This document shows positions 8,469 to 16,239 of a DNA stretch of 64,000 bases, one piece after another. The DNA lies in NCBI GenBank assembly GCA_041691315.1, contig JBEPUW010000019.1, positions 5,516 through 69,515 of the forward strand, in the 5' to 3' direction. The notes below the pieces were generated by a model that was not told the DNA's origin, ran no database searches, and saw nothing but the letters and a program-made list of their open reading frames with translations. A program made the position numbers and the translations under genes. The DNA comes from Poindextera sp041691315. GTDB taxonomy: Bacteria > Pseudomonadota > Alphaproteobacteria > Caulobacterales > Caulobacteraceae. Each line of letters starts with the position of its first letter. Position 1 is the first letter of the stretch.

Positions 8469-9200
8469 CTAGGGGGATGCCACTACGTCTACCGGAGCGG
8501 CCATCTTCGTGCCATCGGCGAAAACGATCACCTCGGGATGGAAAACGACCTTCATTTTTGCCAAATCGGTCTGAGCAAGTTGATTGTCCGAGCTTTCGAA
8601 CTGGTTGAGTTCGAAGCTGTAAGCGGAGGTCGAAAAGACTTGTCCAGCCTTTATCGGGTCGTCCATGGACAGGTTAATGGCTTTTATGGCGGTGCCGAAC
8701 ATATCGTCGAACTGAAATGAACCTTTGACGCCGGCGATATCTTTCGGCCCCCTGTTCTGGACTGCGATCACCAAACCTAGCGAAGAGCTGAAGCGCTCGG
8801 CCTGAGGATCGGCAGGGCGGAACTCCTTGCTAACAATGGTGACCAACACGACCTTTCCTAAAGCGGCCTCTGCCGCCGCTCGCTGGGCTGCCGCCTTCGC
8901 GCTGAGAATGGCGGCGTCGACCTGCTGTTTGGTCTGATCCGCTTCGAACTTGGTCTGGTCTGAAATGGCCTGGCCGATGGTGGTTCCGGGCGGGATCGCC
9001 GGCTTACCGCCGGCCAGCGCCGCTCCGACGCTTTGGCGCATCAAGTAGGCTGTGAACAGGCGGCGGTCACTGTCGGAGAGCCCTTTAGTCTGCTCCGAAA
9101 GTTGGCCCCAATTTGCCGGGTCGGGGGGGATGACGGCCCCTTTCGGCGAGCAGCCGGCAAGCACAATCATTGCTGCGATACACCAAAGTGATTTTTTCAT
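8469..9200 (-). CDS. lipoprotein, unknown function
   Basis: This 243-residue protein starts MKKSLWCIAAMIVLAGC and has a classic lipobox (VLAGC, Cys 17), so it should be a lipoprotein. The start at 9200 is chosen because an upstream extension in the same frame has no signal-peptide character. Residues about 75 to 115 form an Ala/Gln-rich helix. The C-terminal half (IAVQNRGPKDIAGVKGSFQFDD, then AYSFELNQF) resembles the beta-sandwich of DUF4352/FxLYD-like extracellular domains. There is no partner gene on the same strand. Confidence 0.75.
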   Translation of the reverse strand: MKKSLWCIAAMIVLAGCSPKGAVIPPDPANWGQLSEQTKGLSDSDRRLFTAYLMRQSVGAALAGGKPAIPPGTTIGQAISDQTKFEADQTKQQVDAAILSAKAAAQRAAAEAALGKVVLVTIVSKEFRPADPQAERFSSSLGLVIAVQNRGPKDIAGVKGSFQFDDMFGTAIKAINLSMDDPIKAGQVFSTSAYSFELNQFESSDNQLAQTDLAKMKVVFHPEVIVFADGTKMAAPVDVVASP

Positions 9201-9646
9201 TTGACGCCCCCCATCGGCATCGACGATGCGCTCGGCACCGAGGAATGGGAAGCGGTGTTCATTTTGCTGGGCACGGTGCCAACGACCCAGCCCACAATAT
9301 TCGGTTTCCACCACCCGCGCCCGTAGCCGCTAGCCCGAGGCGTTGGGACGCTTTCGGCCCAGGGGTCCTGGCGGCCCGGCGTCAGTCGACGTCGCCGCGA
9401 CACTGTGCACGCTAGACCCAGGCCCGAGCCCGAGAGGCTCAGGCGGCGGTCTCTTGGGTAGGGAATGGCCCAACGCACGAAACGCGGCCAGCGGCGATCA
9501 GCGCGTTTCCAGCCCTGCCGCACATATGCCGCAAAACGAAGCCATGGCTTCACAAACGACGGCCTCGTCGCAGCGCCACCGCGCCGACTGGCGGTGGTCG
9601 GGCCAAGTCGCCACCTATCTTCGGGTAGTTGAAGGAAGGACGACTT

Positions 9647-9826
9647 ATGACGAAACGAGCGAAGCCGGGCGACGGGGCGAAGGTCGAAGAGCCCATCAAG
9701 CCGTCGCTGCCTAGGCTGGACGATCCGCACATTCACGTGGTGAAGCGCTCGACGTCGGGCGGCGGCTTGGTGATCGGCGGCCAGGGCGGGCTGAAGCCGC
9801 CAAAGGGGGCCGCGCCAGCCGAATAG
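9647..9826 (+). CDS. small hypothetical protein
   Basis: A 59-residue protein that is basic and Gly/Pro-rich, with no signal peptide or membrane segment. The ATG at 9647 has a purine-rich GAAGGAAGG upstream at good spacing, which is the main support for it being real. The C-terminal part (GGGLVIGGQGGLKPPKG) is low complexity. The family is not recognised. Confidence 0.5.
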   Translation: MTKRAKPGDGAKVEEPIKPSLPRLDDPHIHVVKRSTSGGGLVIGGQGGLKPPKGAAPAE

Positions 9827-9907
9827 GGCTTCGCTGAAGCCGGTCTCGCTTCTGTCGGGCACCTCCGGCCCGTTTTCGAAGGGCGGCCGTCAGCGCCATG
9901 TCGCGCT

Positions 9908-10504
9908 CTAAAGCGCTGCGGCAGATGTGCCGGTGGTCCGGAACCTGAGCGCCCGCACCCCCGGGATTCTGACGAAGGTATCGATGGCGCCGACATCCTT
10001 GACGTCGAACACGTCCATCAGGACTGTCGCCGCCAGCCAGCCAGCGTGCTCAAGGTCACCGGGTTCGCTTATCTCAACGCCTCGCCAGTAGTTCGGGGAG
10101 TGGCCCTCGACGGGGGTCCGGAAGCCTAGCTCACTCAAGCGCCGGATCTTGGCCGGGCTAAGCACGGCCGCCATCGCTGGGACAGACTTCGCCGACACGG
10201 CCTCCAACCGGATGGGCGAGCCTGTGTCGCCGGCCAGAGCCTGAACATAGGCGAGGCTGGATTCAAGGACGAAGAACGGCCGCGCGCCCGGTCGTCCGAG
10301 GTCGCGGCTCTCGTGGATCAGGCCGAATAGCAAGGTTGCGTAGGCGGTCAGCGCGAACTGGGGATCGGTCGCCGTGAAGAGCCTTGTCGCGTTCTCAGCG
10401 GCCGCTACGCCAGTCAGCGCGATCAATCGCCTACGATCAATGGAAATGGAAACCTCCGCTGTCGAACAATTTTGTTCGGCTTCGTCGGGCGGGACGGGCG
10501 CCAA
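9908..10504 (-). CDS. hypothetical protein
   Basis: A 198-residue protein without a clear signal peptide or membrane segment. A helical region (FALTAYATLLFGLIHESRDLG, about residues 48 to 68) is followed by mixed sequence with GARPFFVLESSLAYVQALAGD and a basic C-terminus. Several internal starts are possible; the one given is the longest and is not backed by a strong ribosome binding site. No family is recognised and no functional context is present. Confidence 0.45.
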   Translation of the reverse strand: MAPVPPDEAEQNCSTAEVSISIDRRRLIALTGVAAAENATRLFTATDPQFALTAYATLLFGLIHESRDLGRPGARPFFVLESSLAYVQALAGDTGSPIRLEAVSAKSVPAMAAVLSPAKIRRLSELGFRTPVEGHSPNYWRGVEISEPGDLEHAGWLAATVLMDVFDVKDVGAIDTFVRIPGVRALRFRTTGTSAAAL

Positions 10505-11010
10505 CGCTCCCCGCCGGCGGTCGCGACCATGATCTCAGCCTAAGCGAACAGGTGAGCCCGCTTTGTTGCCGAACGTCCGGCCGCATCGCGCTTGACGCGC
10601 TGACCACCTTGCCCGGGAAGGCAGGTTGGCGGGGACCGAAGTCCCGCTCTTGATGCCGATACTGACTTGGGGCGGATCGACAGACGGTTCAAGTGGGCCT
10701 GATCCTTCAAGCGCTCCGGGTAACTCAGTGGGACTCGGTAGGGCCGATCGAAGGCGCTCCGCGCCGGAACCGGCCGATCTGGCCCTGCGGAACCGCGCGC
10801 ACGCGCGTAGGACGCCCACGCTGTGGTCCGGCGCGCGTTCCACGAGCGAACTGATGACTCAGGTTGATCTTCGTGGTGACCGGGTGGTGACCGGCGCGGA
10901 ATCGCATGCGGCAAGACGCTGTAAATATGATTATAATTCAACACGTTCTCGCGGCTGATCCGACCGTATCGACTACCTCTATTGGGACATCGAACTGGAG
11001 GCGTGAGCCT
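10505..11010. other. no supportable gene
   Basis: About 500 bp between the hypothetical gene and the TonB receptor holds only short, arginine-rich frames of the kind produced by high-GC non-coding DNA. A short AT-rich patch lies at about 10920 to 10945. No promoter or hairpin that I would defend is visible. Confidence 0.4.
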
Positions 11011-12999
11011 TCAGCGTCGCAGCGTCAGGCCCACACGCACCATGCGCGGCGCATCCAACGTCACCACGCCGGCGGCGCTGCGGCCGGTTTCGATGTTGGC
11101 GTTGAAGAGGTTGTCGGCGGCGACGTAGGCGTTCAGCGACGGGGTGAGCCGCCACTCGGCGCGGGCGTCGACGCCCGTGCCGGCCTTGATCAGGCGGGTG
11201 TTCTGGTCGTCGTCGAAGCGGGCGCTTTCGAAGCGGACCTCTGCGGTCAGGGTCAGGCGATCCAGCGCCCGCCACGTCGCGCCGGCGGTCACGGTCAGTT
11301 CGGGGGTCTCGGCGGGGCGCAGGCCGGTGAGCTGCGGCGCCTGCCCGCCGCCATCGACGCGGGCGCGGGTGTAGGTGAAGGCGGCGCGCAAATCGAGGCT
11401 GGCGCTCACCGGCCGTTCGACCTCGCCCTCGACGCCGACCGCATTGATGACGCCGGCGTTCTGGCGCTGAAAGAGCGTGCCGCCGGCCGGGACGAAGCCG
11501 GCGACCGGGAAGGTCCTCGGACCCTTGCCGATGGTGACGTTGGTGATGGCGTTGGCCAGCTGGTTGTAGAATATGTCGGCGTCCCAATTGGCCCATCGCT
11601 GGCCGCCCAGCCCGGTCTCGACGCCGTAGAGCCGCTCGGGCGTCAGGCCCGAATTGGCCTCGGTGACGTCATTGCCGACCCGGAACGAGCGATGCAGCTC
11701 GTTCAGGGTCGCGGGTCGGAAGCCCGAATAGGCGGCGGCGCGGAGATAGAGCGCGGGAGAAATGTCGCGGCGCAGGCCGATGCGGCCGGTGGGCACGAGC
11801 CCGCCGCGGTTCACCTGACGCTGGTTCAGGACGGTGGTTCCAGTCTGCACCAGGCTGCCGGCAGAGGTCTGCCAATCGTCCAGCCGCACGCCGCCGGTGA
11901 GCAGCCAGCAGCCGAGATTGCGGCTGGCCTCGGCATAGAGGCCGGCGACCAGCTCGCCGCCGCCGGAGACCCGGGTCCCGGTCGGATTGCCCTGATTGTA
12001 GAGCCGTTCATGGCTTGAGCCGGCGAAGTCTCGAATGTCGCCGCCCAGCTCCCAGCTGTAAGCCGCTGTCGAGCGCCTGAGCGCGGCGTTGAAGCCGACG
12101 CCGTAGGCCGGTGTCGCGTACTGGTTGTTGGCCAGCGTCGCGGTGTTGCGGCTGGCGGCGACCGAGGCGGAGCTGTTGGCCAGGTCCGACCCCTCGACCC
12201 AGCCCTGCAGCCGCCAGCCCAGCGCGCCCTCGGCCGGCGGGTTGACCAGGGTGAGGCTGCCCTGCACGCCTCTGGCCCTGGAAGCGGCGAACAGGGTCCC
12301 GGCGCCGCGATCCTCCTCATAGCCGCCGATCCGTTCGGACAGCACCAGGCGGCCGATATCCGCCTGCACCCGCTCGGCCGCGCTCCAATCGTGCAACGTC
12401 AGCGGCGTGTCCGCCGCGCCCCGTCCCCGCCGCACCGGGATCCAGCCGCCGCTGGTCTCGTCCGAGGCGTCGAGAAAGGCGCGCGTCGGGCCGGCTTCGA
12501 TCTCGGTGATCGCCGCGGCGCGGGCATAGCCGCGGTCGCCGACCGCGACCTCGCCGGCGACATGGCCGTCAATGCGATCCGGCTGCTCCAGAGCCACCAC
12601 CCCGGTCAACGCGCCAGCCCCGTAAGGCCCGGCGCCGGCGCCGCGCACCAGGGTCGCGGTCGAGATGGCCTCGGACGGCAGGCCGGTCCAGATCACCCAG
12701 CCGCCGAAGGGATCGTTCTGCGGCACGCCGTCCAGGGTCACCAGCGCCCGGCTCGCCCCCGAGCCGGCGATGCCGCGCAGCGACACCCCCTGGGTGGTCG
12801 GATTGGCCCCCAGGCTGGAGGTGCGGCGAAACAGCGAAAACCCCGGCGCCGAACCCAACGCCTCGTCCAGCCGCGCACTGACCCTGATCACGGTCGGATC
12901 GATCCTCTGTATCGAAAACGCCCGGTCGCCCGCCGCCGCCGGCAACCGCGCCGCCTGCACGATGACGGTCGGGATTTGAGGAGGCTGGTCGACCGGCAT
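11011..12999 (-). CDS. TonB-dependent receptor, BtuB-like
   Basis: An outer-membrane gated receptor of 662 residues, somewhat short for the family. The plug begins almost at the N-terminus: VIVQAARLP (residues about 12 to 20), the RVSARLDEALGSAPGFSLF helix, the GVSLRGIAGSGASRALVTLDGVP strand with NDPFGGW, and the LVRGAGAGPYGAGALTGVV motif. A 22-strand barrel follows, ending DAPRMVRVGLTLRR. BtuB-like receptors import cobalamin or other chelates, but the substrate cannot be read here and no cobalamin riboswitch or transporter is nearby. There is no signal peptide: the ATG at 12999 gives MPVDQPPQIP directly before the plug, and no usable upstream start in this frame adds one. Confidence 0.88.
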   Translation of the reverse strand: MPVDQPPQIPTVIVQAARLPAAAGDRAFSIQRIDPTVIRVSARLDEALGSAPGFSLFRRTSSLGANPTTQGVSLRGIAGSGASRALVTLDGVPQNDPFGGWVIWTGLPSEAISTATLVRGAGAGPYGAGALTGVVALEQPDRIDGHVAGEVAVGDRGYARAAAITEIEAGPTRAFLDASDETSGGWIPVRRGRGAADTPLTLHDWSAAERVQADIGRLVLSERIGGYEEDRGAGTLFAASRARGVQGSLTLVNPPAEGALGWRLQGWVEGSDLANSSASVAASRNTATLANNQYATPAYGVGFNAALRRSTAAYSWELGGDIRDFAGSSHERLYNQGNPTGTRVSGGGELVAGLYAEASRNLGCWLLTGGVRLDDWQTSAGSLVQTGTTVLNQRQVNRGGLVPTGRIGLRRDISPALYLRAAAYSGFRPATLNELHRSFRVGNDVTEANSGLTPERLYGVETGLGGQRWANWDADIFYNQLANAITNVTIGKGPRTFPVAGFVPAGGTLFQRQNAGVINAVGVEGEVERPVSASLDLRAAFTYTRARVDGGGQAPQLTGLRPAETPELTVTAGATWRALDRLTLTAEVRFESARFDDDQNTRLIKAGTGVDARAEWRLTPSLNAYVAADNLFNANIETGRSAAGVVTLDAPRMVRVGLTLRR

Positions 13000-13009
13000 G
13001 CCGGCGCCG

Positions 13010-13111
13010 CTAGCCTCCGTCGCCCGCGGTTTCGCGAGCGGCGGCCTCGGCGCGGGTTGCGTCGGCCTTTTCCGGCGCTTCGGCGTCGCGGCGCATCTGG
13101 TCGATGTCCAT
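13010..13111 (-). CDS. possible 33-residue small protein
   Basis: A short frame starting MDIDQMRRDAEAPEKADATRAEA lies between coq7 and the TonB receptor on the same strand. It is highly charged and helical. It may be a small translated ORF of the operon, or the region where the receptor's missing signal peptide has been lost. Evidence is only its position and amino-acid composition. Confidence 0.3.
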   Translation of the reverse strand: MDIDQMRRDAEAPEKADATRAEAAARETAGDGG

Positions 13112-13139
13112 GGCTCGCCCTCCCCGGCCGCGCCCGGCC

Positions 13140-13703
13140 TTACAGCTTCTCGCTGATCTTGATGGCGGTGCGGCAGCCGGCGCGGATCACCGCCGCCAGC
13201 AGCGGATAACCCGGCGCCTCACGAGCGCCCTCTTCCACGGCCAGGTCGCTGTGCGCCAGTTCCTCGTCGCGGAAGCGGGAGAGCTCGGCGGCCAGCACCG
13301 GTTCGCGCTCGGCGAGTTCGGCGACCTGGTCGGCGTAATGGGCCTCGATGACGCTCTCTACCGCTTCGGTGCAGGCGTGCGCCGCCTTTTCGCCCATCAG
13401 CGCCGTGCCGGCCCCCAGCGCGAAGCCGGCGGCGCGCCAGAGCGGCGCGAACAGGGTCGGGCGCACGCGGGCCTCGGTGAGGCGCTCGTTGAAGGTCGCC
13501 AGATGCTCGGCCTCGTGCGCCTCCATCTGTTCCAACTGGCCGGTGATGCGGCTCTTGCTGGCGGCGCGGGCGAACACCGCGCGCTGGCCGCGATAGATGA
13601 AGACGGCGGCCAGTTCCCCGGCATGGTCGACGCGCAGGATCTCGTCCAGCCGGCCGCTTTGGGCGCCGGGTCCTGGCCGCGGGGGGACGGGGCGTTGGTT
13701 CAC
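13140..13703 (-). CDS. coq7: Coq7-type demethoxyubiquinone hydroxylase
   Basis: This enzyme adds the last hydroxyl to the ubiquinone ring with a carboxylate-bridged di-iron centre at the membrane surface. From the GTG at 13703 it has 187 residues. The expected ligands are in place: E30 (DHAGE), E64 and H67 (EAEH), E116, and E148 with H151 (DEELAH). The start is set by the GTGA overlap with the dsbB-like stop, which implies translational coupling. A longer frame upstream only overlaps dsbB. Coq7 implies aerobic respiration with ubiquinone. Confidence 0.92.
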   Translation of the reverse strand: MNQRPVPPRPGPGAQSGRLDEILRVDHAGELAAVFIYRGQRAVFARAASKSRITGQLEQMEAHEAEHLATFNERLTEARVRPTLFAPLWRAAGFALGAGTALMGEKAAHACTEAVESVIEAHYADQVAELAEREPVLAAELSRFRDEELAHSDLAVEEGAREAPGYPLLAAVIRAGCRTAIKISEKL

Positions 13704-14212
13704 CGCTTGCTGCTCCGCACCGCCCAGACCGCGCTCCAGCCGGCCAGCTTGAGCGAGATCAGGGCGTTCCAGCCGGCCATGGAGAGGCCGAGGAAGACCC
13801 AGGCCGCCTGGTCGCAACGCGGTGCGGTGACCTTGGCGCCGTTCAACAGATTCGCCATCGAAGCGGCGCTGACCTTGCCGCCCGCGCCGGTGCAGGTGGT
13901 CGGGCCCGGCCAGAACTTCCACTCGGCGCCAGCGTGATAGATGGCGATCCCGGCGCCGGCGAGAAAGATCAGGGCCAGCAGCGCGCCGATCCAGGGCGTG
14001 AAGATGCGCGGGATGACGCCTTGGCCGGCAATGAAGGCCAGGGCCGCGATCGGCAGGGCCAGCCAATAGACTTGGCGCTCGTAGAGGCACAGCGTGCAGG
14101 GCGCGAGATGGCCAAAGGTCTCGAAGGCATGGGCGATGGCCAGCATGGCCGCCGAGGTCACGAAGGCCAGGGCCGGCCAATGGCGCAGGATGGAGGCGAT
14201 AAGGGCGCGCAT
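13700..14212 (-). CDS. DsbB-family disulfide bond protein
   Basis: An inner-membrane protein of 170 residues with four predicted membrane helices. DsbB reoxidises periplasmic DsbA and passes electrons to quinones. The two cysteine pairs expected are seen: C39 and C42 in PCTLC after the first helix, and C107 and C133 in the second periplasmic loop. The start at ATG 14212 (MRALIASILRHW) is preferred over a longer frame with no membrane character. It overlaps coq7 by four bases, so quinone synthesis and quinone use are coupled in one transcript. Confidence 0.9.
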   Translation of the reverse strand: MRALIASILRHWPALAFVTSAAMLAIAHAFETFGHLAPCTLCLYERQVYWLALPIAALAFIAGQGVIPRIFTPWIGALLALIFLAGAGIAIYHAGAEWKFWPGPTTCTGAGGKVSAASMANLLNGAKVTAPRCDQAAWVFLGLSMAGWNALISLKLAGWSAVWAVRSSKR

Positions 14213-14232
14213 CGAAAACCTATGGCTTGAAA

Positions 14233-14811
14233 TCAGCCGCCGCCCAAGAGCTTGAGCAAAACGAAGGCGCCGATGATCGCCACGACGCCGCCCGCGGCCA
14301 GCCAGTAGAAGTAGCGGTCGATCACCGCCTTGGCCTTCGGATGCTGTAAGAGCGCCGCCTCCAGGAAGAAGCGGCCACCGCGGGTGACGATCGAGGCGCC
14401 GACGAAGACCGGAAAGCTGAAATGCGCGATGCCGGAGGCCAGGGTCACCAGCATGTAGGGCACCGGCGTCAGGCCCTTGATCAGGATGACCGCCAGTCCC
14501 CACTGGGCGAACCAGGCGTGGAAGGCCGCAAGCGCCGTGGCGTGGCCGGAGAGCGCCAGGATCTTCAGCCCCAGCCCGGACAGGAAGAAGCCGATGCCAT
14601 AGCCGATTATGCCACCGGTGACCGATCCGGCCGTGCAGACCCCGGCATAGAGCCAGGCGCGCTCGCGCCGGGCCAGCACCATGGGCGCCAGCATCACGTC
14701 GGGCGGCGCGAACGGGAGAGTCGCCTCGATGGTCGCCACCCCGGCCAGCACCGGAAGCGCATAGGGCGTGGCGGCCAGCCGCAGGATGCGATCGTAAAGG
14801 GCGCGAAGCAT
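14233..14811 (-). CDS. YqaA/VTT-domain membrane protein
   Basis: This 192-residue integral membrane protein fits the YqaA branch of the VTT/SNARE-associated (DedA-like) family. After a short N-terminal helix it has the motif EATLPFAPPDVMLAPMVL and a Gly-rich segment GSVTGGIIGYGIGFFL, then GLTPVPYMLVTLASG and a C-terminal helix. DedA-type proteins act in lipid scrambling or proton-dependent envelope homeostasis; the role of YqaA members is unsettled. The start at 14811 (MLRALYDRIL) fits the family. It lies 20 bp upstream of the dsbB-like gene and is probably the first gene of that operon. Confidence 0.85.
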   Translation of the reverse strand: MLRALYDRILRLAATPYALPVLAGVATIEATLPFAPPDVMLAPMVLARRERAWLYAGVCTAGSVTGGIIGYGIGFFLSGLGLKILALSGHATALAAFHAWFAQWGLAVILIKGLTPVPYMLVTLASGIAHFSFPVFVGASIVTRGGRFFLEAALLQHPKAKAVIDRYFYWLAAGGVVAIIGAFVLLKLLGGG

Positions 14812-14897
14812 GTCGAGCCGGCTCCTAACAGCGTTCCCGGTCCAAGTCTCGCCACACGCGGCCGGCCATGCTTTGAAGGCGTGCAAAGGAGCCTGCC

Positions 14898-15170
14898 ATG
14901 GCCGCAACCCCCGATCCGGAACTGGACGCCGCGGCCGCCGAGGAACTGGCCCAGGCGGTGCGGCTGAAATGGGCGGAACTGCGCAAGCTGGTGCCCTACG
15001 GCGACACCTACGAGGGGTTCGGCCCCGCCGGCGGGGCGCTCGAGTTCGAGCGCAGCTACATCTGGCGCGACCAGCCCGACGGCGACATCCTCTGCGAAGT
15101 CAACGCCTACCGCGGCCCCGCCCGCTACGACCGCGGCGCCCGCGCCAGCCAGGTCATCGCCAAGCCTTAA
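14898..15170 (+). CDS. small conserved-looking acidic protein
   Basis: A protein of 90 residues with a strong ribosome binding site (AAAGGAG) seven bases before the ATG. It is soluble and acidic at the N-terminus, and ends in a segment rich in aromatic residues and charges (FERSYIWRDQPDGDILCEVNAY). It is divergent from the YqaA gene. No family is recognised, but the composition is protein-like and the start is well supported. Confidence 0.6.
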   Translation: MAATPDPELDAAAAEELAQAVRLKWAELRKLVPYGDTYEGFGPAGGALEFERSYIWRDQPDGDILCEVNAYRGPARYDRGARASQVIAKP

Positions 15171-15220
15171 GGTCTCCCGAAAGCCCGCGGAGTCCATGCT
15201 CGGCGAAGCCGACCAAAGCG

Positions 15221-15505
15221 CCCTTCTCCCCTCGCGGGACCTAGGGATGCACAGATCTTCGGGCTAAGCCCTGAGGTCCCTTCTCCCCTTGCGGGAGAAG
15301 GTGTCGGCGTAGCCGACGGATGAGGGGTCGCGCTCCGATTTCCGAGTAGCGTCAGCGGCTTATCGGATAGGATGATCGACCCCTCATCCGACCCCTTCGG
15401 GGCCACCTTCTCCCGCAAGGGGAGAAGGGTATCCTGAGATTGATGAGCGTAAGTCATTGATGGCCAGCCGTCTCGCAAGATGTGAACCCCGCGAGGGGAG
15501 AAGGG
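15221..15505. repeat. outer palindromic repeat, interrupted
   Basis: The ends CCCTTCTCCCCTCGCGGG (15221 to 15238) and its exact complement (15488 to 15505) form a perfect 18 bp inverted repeat. A second element of the same general family lies inside. This outer copy appears to be an older repeat that received the inner one. It fills the space between the small protein gene and the tRNA. Confidence 0.65.
15278..15429. repeat. inner palindromic repeat, 152 bp
   Basis: Its ends (CCCTTCTCCCCTTGCGGGAG and complement) can fold back on each other. Within each arm there is a further hairpin CTCCC...GGGAG, and the arms continue with GATGAGGGGTCG against CGACCCCTCATC. The same architecture and nearly the same length recur inside mutB at 28158 to 28310, showing that this is a dispersed repeat family. 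It codes for nothing here. Confidence 0.8.
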
Positions 15506-15567
15506 ACGCGTGTTTGCGCTGCGTTGAACCCCTTGCCGCGCGCCGCTAGAGTGGGCGCCTGCTCAGG

Positions 15568-15652
15568 GCCCCTGTGGTGGAATTGGTAGACGCGCCGCAC
15601 TCAAAATGCGGTACCGAGAGGTGTGTCGGTTCGAGTCCGACCGGGGGCACCA
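15568..15652 (+). tRNA. tRNA-Leu (CAA)
   Basis: A complete class II tRNA of 85 bases with the CCA end encoded. The acceptor arms GCCCCTG and CGGGGGC pair (one G-U). The anticodon stem CCGCA/TGCGG encloses the loop CTCAAAA with anticodon CAA. A long variable arm follows, then the T arm GTCGG-TTCGAGT-CCGAC. Its 3' end is a likely attachment site for the integrase remnant just downstream. Confidence 0.95.
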
Positions 15653-15807
15653 GCGACGTGTTCGCCAGCGTGTGTCGGCGAGTGGATTACCTTCCGAAAA
15701 TCAGTTATATAGCGGTGGTGATGCTCCACCGAAGGCCGCCCAAGTTCGCCTGTGATCGCGGTGGTTTGGGGGTCAGCATGGGGGTCACGTCGTGACCGCG
15801 GTTCGGA

Positions 15808-16130
15808 GTGACCCCCAAGATGGCCCTGTCCGACGCTTCAGTGCGAACCGCGAAGGCGGGCGCAGCACAATACAAACTCTTTGACGAGCGCGGCCTGTTC
15901 CTGATTGTCCGGCCTTCCGGCGGCAAATTGTGGCGGCTCAAATACCGATACCTGGGCAAGGAGCAACAGCTTACGATTGGCGTGTTTCCGGACGTAGGTT
16001 TGAAAGAGGCGCGCCGGCGCCGGGACGAGGCCCGCCAGCAGATCGCCGCCGGTCTGAACCCGTCATTCGAGAGAAAGCGCGCAGCCATCGCAGCGTCGGT
16101 TAACGCCGCGAACACCTTCAAGGCGGTGGC
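15808..16130 (+). pseudogene. integrase fragment, DUF4102 type
   Basis: The first 105 or so residues match the N-terminal arm-binding domain of P4-type tyrosine recombinases (MALSDASVRTAKAGAAQYKLFDERGLFL, then LTIGVFPDVGLKEARRRRDEAR). The sequence reaches the usual linker (NTFKAVA) and is then cut: no core-binding or catalytic domain with the R-H-R-Y residues follows. The frame runs on to 16191 with unrelated residues. Its place 156 bp after tRNA-Leu is typical of an integrated island, so this is the remnant of one. Confidence 0.85.
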
Positions 16131-16220
16131 GGCTACGAATGGCGCCAATCCAACGGCCAATATGTGCTGGCCGCCGTCACCACCGGACTGATCGCCTCGA
16201 TCATTCTCGCCAACCATTGA
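16131..16220 (+). pseudogene. tail of an RcnB-like gene
   Basis: In a frame different from the integrase fragment, about 29 codons read GYEWRQSNGQYVLAAVTTGL and then IASIILANH with a stop at 16218 to 16220. This resembles the C-terminal end of RcnB-family periplasmic proteins (a strand with Trp, then a hydrophobic LAAVTTGLI segment). The rest of that gene is missing, so the junction near 16130 joins two unrelated truncated genes, as expected of a large deletion. Confidence 0.45.
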
Positions 16221-16239
16221 TGAGCCGGCTGGGGCGGGT

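Noticed and set aside
10906..12018. 370-codon plus-strand frame opposite the TonB receptor
   Set aside because: It is antisense to conserved receptor motifs and shows only Ala/Gly-rich non-protein-like sequence.
11011..12999. Cobalamin uptake assignment with riboswitch
   Set aside because: The receptor is BtuB-like only in general form; no B12 riboswitch fold or cobalamin transport gene is visible around it.
15221..15505. CRISPR array
   Set aside because: The repeats are inverted and nested, not direct and evenly spaced, and no cas gene is present.
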